Below, piece after piece: positions 47,273-52,500 of a stretch of 52,500 bases of DNA. This DNA is from Neocallimastix lanati (nom. inval.) (Eukaryota; Neocallimastigomycota; Neocallimastigomycetes; Neocallimastigales; Neocallimastigaceae): positions 687,501 to 740,000 of the forward strand of contig JACVTC010000010.1 of assembly GCA_016946835.1 (NCBI GenBank), read 5' to 3'. Position 1 is the stretch's first letter; each line of letters begins with the position of its first letter. The position numbers and the translations under genes were made by a program. The notes under the pieces were generated by a model. It saw only the letters and a list, made by a program, of their open reading frames with translations. It did no database searches and was not told the DNA's origin.

Positions 47273-47840
47273 AAATGAATTAAAAATGAATTAAAATAAT
47301 TATTATTATTATTATTTTTATTTTTATTATTAATTCTATTCATAAAAATAAAATAAAATAAAAAAAAATTTTTTTTATTCTATAATAAATTAAATATTAA
47401 AGATTAAAAAAAATTTATTTATTAATAAAAATATTAATATAAATAATTAATATAATTTTATTAATTTTTATTTTATTAATTTTATTTATTAATATTAAAT
47501 TATTAATTTTATTTTATTAATTATTTTAATTATTTATTAATTATTTTTAAATTTTATTGATACATTTTAAAATATTCTTTTTTTTTTTCTATTTTTTATT
47601 AATAAATAAAGTTTTAATTCTATTAATTAATTAATTAATTAATAAATGAATGAATGAAATGAATAAAAATCCAATAAATATAAATTTCAATAAATCATTT
47701 ACAAAAAAAGAAAATTCTCAAATATATTTCATATATTATAACTATAATGAATAATATAAAAGAATTAAATATAATGAAATAAATGATAAATTTATTTAAA
47801 AAATTTAATGTTAAACCAATAATTTTATTTATCTTTATTT
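47273..47840. other. AT-rich DNA
   Basis: TTAATTAA and AAATGAATG-type short repeats. No gene. Confidence 0.5.
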
Positions 47841-47844
47841 ATCA

Positions 47845-47955
47845 GCTAATTTATTTATTCAATTATTTATTTATTCAATTATTTATTTATTCAATTATTT
47901 ATTTATTCAATTATTTATTTATTCATTCAATTATTTATTTATTCAATTATTTACT
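47845..47955. repeat. 16-bp tandem repeat
   Basis: Unit CAATTATTTATTTATT, about six copies. The 70-aa plus-strand frame across it is a repeat translation. Confidence 0.9.
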
Positions 47956-48345
47956 TAATATTCATTACTATTACATATTAATAAGTAATATTTAATAATA
48001 TTTAATATTTATTATTCAATTATTTATTATTTATGAATAAATACATTTTATATTATTTAACTATTCTATTTATTATTTATTATTAATTATTAATTATTAA
48101 TTATTAATTATCATTTAATTATTTATTATTTACTTATTTATTTATTTATTTATTTAATATTTATTATTAAAAATTTGAAGTAAAGAGTAAAGGCTAAAAA
48201 GGCAAAAAAAAAAAAAAATTATTTAGTTAGGACTCAAAAAAAAAAAGAAAGAAAAAATAATTGATAATAGATTGATTGATTGATTGATTTTTTTTTTTTT
48301 TTTTTTTTTTTGTTTGTTTGTTTTTTGTACATTTTATATATGGTT
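47956..48345. other. AT-rich DNA left of the copia relics
   Basis: TTA and TTTA repeats, GATT repeats near 48272-48289 and a T run to 48311. Confidence 0.5.
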
Positions 48346-48349
48346 TAAA

Positions 48350-48555
48350 ATGTTCATTAATGATTTATAGTCCACTTCTGTAGGTTCTTTCACAATGTTT
48401 GGAAGCTTGGTTAACGACAAACGATATAATCAGGTCTTGATTTGACAGCTATATCAAGTAATAATGCTCCTAATAGAGATTTAAATTCTTATATATATTT
48501 ATAGATTTTACAGATGGAGATTCTTCTCTTTTTCCTTTTCAGTCATCTGCCTAGT

Positions 48556-48592
<37 letters not shown>

Positions 48593-48828
48593 GTTTTAGG
48601 TTTTTATTCATATTCTAATCTATTAATAATTTTTTTAATATAATCTATTTTGGTTTAATTTTATTGCCATTTTTAGTTTTATAGATGTTAATACCAATAA
48701 TTTCATTTGCGATTGACTCCTTCGAAATTTTAGTATTGATATTTGAATTTTTCAATAGTTTTGTTGATCTCATTCGTCGTAACCTGTACCTGTAATTAAA
48801 AATTATCATTAACATATAAAATTAATAA

Positions 48829-48868
<40 letters not shown>

Positions 48869-49030
48869 TATTATTTATTATATTTTCCAAATAGGCAAAC
48901 TTATCAGTTTTTATATTGTTTATATTGAATAGAACAAATAACTCTTTATAAAAATTTTGATATTTCATTAAAACATCATACGATCGGCCTCCTGTTTTAA
49001 TCCGTTATAAAAAGTCTTTTTTCAATAACC

Positions 49031-49096
<66 letters not shown>

Positions 49097-49360
49097 TTTT
49101 GTAGTTGTAGTTGTTAGTCGTTATCTCGTCAGTCCCCTCCTCCTCCCTCTTGAACATTTTTTTTTTTTTTTTAGTATGTATTTCATATATTTTCATGGTC
49201 CAATTTTGCTTTTTTTTTTTTTTTTTAGTATGTATTATATTTCATATATTTTCATGGTAGGTGAATAAATTTTTTTTTTTCACCCACAAAGCCAAGTCCT
49301 ATCCTGTTCCAAGGAAATTTTATTGAAATCCTCTAGTTATAAGTCGTGCCTTTTATTTTA
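48350..49360 (-). pseudogene. Ty1/copia pol fragment 2 (RT and RNase H), decayed
   Basis: Read on the minus strand from the right: KARLITRGFQ (near 49350-49320), the copia RT entry motif; GLKQEADRMM (near 49000), matching the YGLKQ block; LILYVNDNF (near 48830), a degenerate form of the catalytic YVDD box; NEINKTIEKFKYQY; then EFKSLLGALLLDIAVKSRPD (near 48480-48420), matching the Y.S.IG.L.Y....RPDI block before RNase H. T/A homopolymers of about 20-35 nt and (TTA)n interrupt the frames. It is too broken to function. It follows a separate, better copia copy, so two insertions or a duplicated fragment lie in tandem. Confidence 0.65.
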
Positions 49361-49469
49361 CTTTATTTTATTTTATTTTATTTTATTTTTTTATTTTTTA
49401 TTTTTTATTTATAATTATTGTCTTTTGTGTGGTTAAAAAAAAAAAAAAAAACCATTTTGTATCCTATTA

Positions 49470-50216
49470 TGGTTGGGTTAGTTTAAAAATTTTATTCACT
49501 ATTTCCATTACCTTTGTTACTGTACATGTTGTTTAATTCATCAACATAATCCGAGTCTGTATAAGCTAGTATTTCACTTTAACCTTTATATGGTGATTTT
49601 GTAATCTTTTTTATAGTTTAGGTATTTTAAAATATTTATTACTTTCGTTTCCAGTTATCCATTGTAGGATTTTCGGAATGTCTTGCAACTTTACCTTGTG
49701 ACATAAGCTATGTCTGGTCTGGTATAATGTGCTAAATATGTAAGTGATCCTACGGCACTTTTATATAAAATTTCTTATTTTGTTGGTTAATAATTTATTA
49801 ATTCCTGAACATGGTGTTTTTTTTTTTTTTTTTTGTTTTGTTTTGTTTTTCTAATATTTGTTACTTTGAATTTTTTGTAAAATGTCATTAATTAGTTGTG
49901 TTTGTAAAATAGTGTAATTGAAATTATTTCCTTCAATTTCGATTCCTAGTAGATAGTCCGCTTTATTGCATTTTTTAATATTTTAATTTTTTTTTTTTTT
50001 TTTTTTTTATATATATAATTTTATTTATTTCCGATTTAATACCTGTGATTAACAGGTCGTCCATATAAACCGCTTATTATACATGATACCAAGTCACCGT
50101 CTCCATTTTTTTCTTAAAAAAATACATGATTCAGAAGAAAGTTGCTTAAAACCATTATTTTTAAGGAAATTAGAAAAATGTGTTAACCATTGACGGCCTG
50201 ATTGTTTAAGGCCATA

Positions 50217-50260
<44 letters not shown>

Positions 50261-50560
50261 ACCAATATCCTTGTCCAAAGTTTTTATCACCTGGTGGGAT
50301 AGTAATATACAGTTTGCTTATCGATTAGAGCATTAAGATAAACAACTTTTAATATCGAGTTTGCATAGCAAGTCCAATTAAATTTAGATGCCATTGACAG
50401 TAATAATTTCAGACTATCAATACTAAGAGTTGATTTAATAAGTCAAGTCGTAGTCTAATACCTTTAGTTTGATTGAAACTCCTGACTATGATTCTTCCTT
50501 TTTATTGGATTATGTTTCCTGTTGCTGTCTCTTTTTTAAAAAGCGTAAATCCACTTTATT
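49470..50560 (-). pseudogene. Ty1/copia pol 1: reverse transcriptase and RNase H part
   Basis: Minus-strand pieces in order are LSIDSLKLLLSMASKFN, KVVYLNALIDKQTVYI and PPGDKNFGQGYW; then a run of 33 T on the plus strand (50222-50254); then LYGLKQSGRQWLTHFSNFLK. The catalytic block LYMDDLLITGIKSE has its YMDD codons at 50056-50067. Then come ADYLLGIEIEGNNFNYTI and the pre-RNase H block SAVGSLTYLAHYTRPDIAYV. The sequence continues to about 49470 with KYLNYKKDYK. These are the canonical copia RT motifs in the right order, and the catalytic aspartates are kept. Stops and homopolymers make it inactive. Confidence 0.8.
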
Positions 50561-51550
50561 ATAGTTAGATTTACTATTATTGGAATTTTCTTTTTTTGAA
50601 AACCATTATTTTATTTTCGTATAAATTATGTAGTTCTGCATTTCATGTCCAATGATTCTTATCCTTACATGAGATTGAGATTGCTTGTTTATAATTTAAT
50701 GAAACATTGGTAATCATTTTGTTATTATTTTTTTTTTATATTATTTACGTTTGAGTTGAATCTTTTTTTGTGATATTAGGTTTAGTAAAAGACTTCCTGA
50801 TCTTTTTAATGGTGAAGATATTCCCCATTATACTGATGTTGTCAAGGAGTATTATCATAATTGATGTCGGTATTTAAGTTGAAATCACCTGCTGGAATGT
50901 TTCTATATATTATCATCATTTATAGATAGCTTCAAAATTCAGAGTTGAGTTAGTTAGTAAGATTCATTAATATTGTCTCTATATTCGTTGAATGTGTTTT
51001 CTGTTTTATTGTTAGTATTGACTTTATCAATTATGCTTTCTGTGGAATGATTTGAAAATTAGTTCAAAGTAGTTCTGACTTTCGTTTATTGATGTTTGGT
51101 TCGTCTATAGATATAATGTCTTCTTGTCTTCTTTGTTGGAGTTGTTTGGTAACGTTATCATAGTTATTTTGAATAAAAAGAACTCTATTTGTTTTCATAA
51201 CTTGAATTGAGTTAAATATTTTTTAATTTGATTATCATTATTTTGCAAGTTATGTGCTAAAGTTAGTATAACTTGTTGTATCTTCAGTTTGATTAGTATT
51301 ATTTTTGTTGATTATTAACTGAGTTAGTATTATTAATTGTATCTTCAGTGCATACCTAAATTTTTATAAGTCTATTACGATATAAACAGTATGACTCTAA
51401 ACTGGAACCAAGAAAAAATGTTTTAATTTCATTTTATCATTTGAAAAGTCATTATTATAATATAATATGCTCTACATTCGAATACTTTAATATATTTAAG
51501 GTTTGATGGTTTATTGGATATAAGACTTCTTCTGGAATTTTGTTTTGTAT
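50561..51550 (-). pseudogene. Ty1/copia pol 1: linker between integrase and RT
   Basis: Decayed minus-strand coding sequence with pieces such as QQRRQEDIISIDEPNI. This is normally the variable, poorly conserved region between the copia integrase and reverse transcriptase. No domain can be named. Confidence 0.5.
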
Positions 51551-52031
51551 ACCTTTATGGGGGAGCCTTGTTGTATAATAAGTTTAGTATATTTTACTGC
51601 GAAAGTCCCAAAATTTGATATCCATCTTGCTCCAATATAAGAGAGTTTTCGCACAATTAATTAAAGTATAATTGAAACGTTCCAACCGACTTAACCATTA
51701 TTTTCTGGGTTGTACGTTGTTGTAAGTGAGTAAAATTTCCTAATATCATTTCTAATACAGAATTTTTCCACCATTTTATTGCAATATTCTCGACCTTGAT
51801 CTCTTCTGAAGTTTTTAATTTTCTCGTCAAATTGGTTATTTAGATAAGTAAATAAATTTAATAAATTTATAATTATGCTGGAAACTTCTGATTTATTGTC
51901 AAGTAAGAAAACCTAACTGTTTCTTGAGTAATCATCCACGAAAGTGAAAATGAATACTTTTATCTTTTTCTTGTGAAAGATGGTTGATCGGCCCTATGAC
52001 ATCTGAGTGAATTGTTTCCAGAATACTCTGT

Positions 52032-52062
<31 letters not shown>

Positions 52063-52500
52063 GAAGTAATTCCTGTATGAGCTCTTCTCTTGAGTTTGGA
52101 GACCTTGGCACTCTAAACATTTTTGGAACTTTAATGCTATGTAAAGCTAAGTGTTCGTCCAAATTCTCATGGTAGAAATGTCTCAATCTTTCTATATCAT
52201 AATAGTCTTCTTTGATCATCCATTTCAGCATCTTGGTTAGATAGGATACTGTTTAACACGGGATTCAACGTTGCTATAGTTTATTGGTCTTTGATTCGAA
52301 TGATGCTATTTTTCATCTGATTCGAAAGATCCTAAGAGTTTGTTCTTTTGTTTCTTGTTGTTATACTTGAGGATTAGACATCCATTATCCTTCCTTGGTG
52401 TAATTTTTGTAGATTTGTTCCTTCCTTTATTAATTTGCTTCCAACTTATTAGATTTTTATTTATTTTTACTTTAATATATAAAACTTTCTTAAGTTTGAA
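51551..52500 (-). pseudogene. Ty1/copia pol 1: pre-integrase and integrase core, runs off the window
   Basis: On the minus strand from the right edge: NLISWKQINKGRNK and DNGCLILKYN (the end of protease/pre-integrase), RHFYHENLDEHLAL followed in another frame by KCLECQGLQT (an HHCC zinc site broken by a frameshift), then after a run of 29 A the catalytic core. The core shows ETIHSDVIGPI (first Asp), FTFVDDYSRN, DQGREYCNKMVEKF (second Asp region) and TTTYNPENNG before the expected Glu. The order Asp-Asp-Glu of a retroviral-type integrase is thus recognisable. The open frame at 51932-52231 covers only its middle. Gag and the 5' LTR must lie beyond 52500. Confidence 0.8.

Noticed and set aside
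49005-49196. 63-aa minus-strand frame with poly-Lys and poly-Phe
   Set aside because: Built from homopolymer and TA runs inside the copia relic.

Overview
The window looks like nuclear DNA of an anaerobic gut fungus (Neocallimastigomycota). The main reason is the gene at the left end. It encodes a secreted CotH-type protein with two C-terminal cysteine-rich fungal dockerins, the modules that plug enzymes into the cellulosome of Piromyces, Neocallimastix, Anaeromyces and relatives. The extreme AT richness, the many A/T homopolymers, the short GT-AG introns and the load of degraded retroelements agree with this. I see no bacterial gene, CRISPR array, rRNA or tRNA.

Only two host genes are convincing, both on the minus strand and both spliced. 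The CotH/dockerin gene (240-3046, 3 exons, 800 aa) has frames that join exactly across two introns. A small zinc-binding protein gene (33542-34387, 2 exons, 224 aa) resembles the fungal Ecl1 family.

The rest is mostly mobile-element debris and simple sequence. At 6.4-7.3 kb is a LINE relic with an apurinic-endonuclease domain. From about 9.66 to 30.9 kb lies a tandem array of five diverged units of 4.1-4.4 kb (units 2-5; unit 1 is rearranged at its left edge). A unit reads, in order: a long hairpin, a TATA box, a short leader ORF, a minisatellite (20 bp in units 3-5), a decayed Ty3/gypsy reverse-transcriptase stretch, an almost invariant 101-bp box, and C-terminal pieces of LINE ORF2. In units 1 and 2 a 5'-truncated LINE copy is flanked by a 12-bp target-site duplication, and unit 5 still shows the empty site. 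From 48.3 kb to the right edge are two decayed Ty1/copia pol copies on the minus strand; one runs off the window.

Between these, 34.4-48.3 kb is gene-poor AT-rich DNA with microsatellites, notably long runs of the heptamer AAATAAT. Items worth a second look are a folded, GC-richer transcript candidate at 4251-4363 ending in a T6 stretch, a perfect 43-bp inverted repeat around a T22 spacer at 3761-3868, the 101-bp box, the LINE insertion with its empty site, homopolymer runs sitting inside retroelement coding sequence, and a compositionally distinct tract at 31.03-32.11 kb. All calls come from reading the sequence by eye; no searches or folding programs were run.
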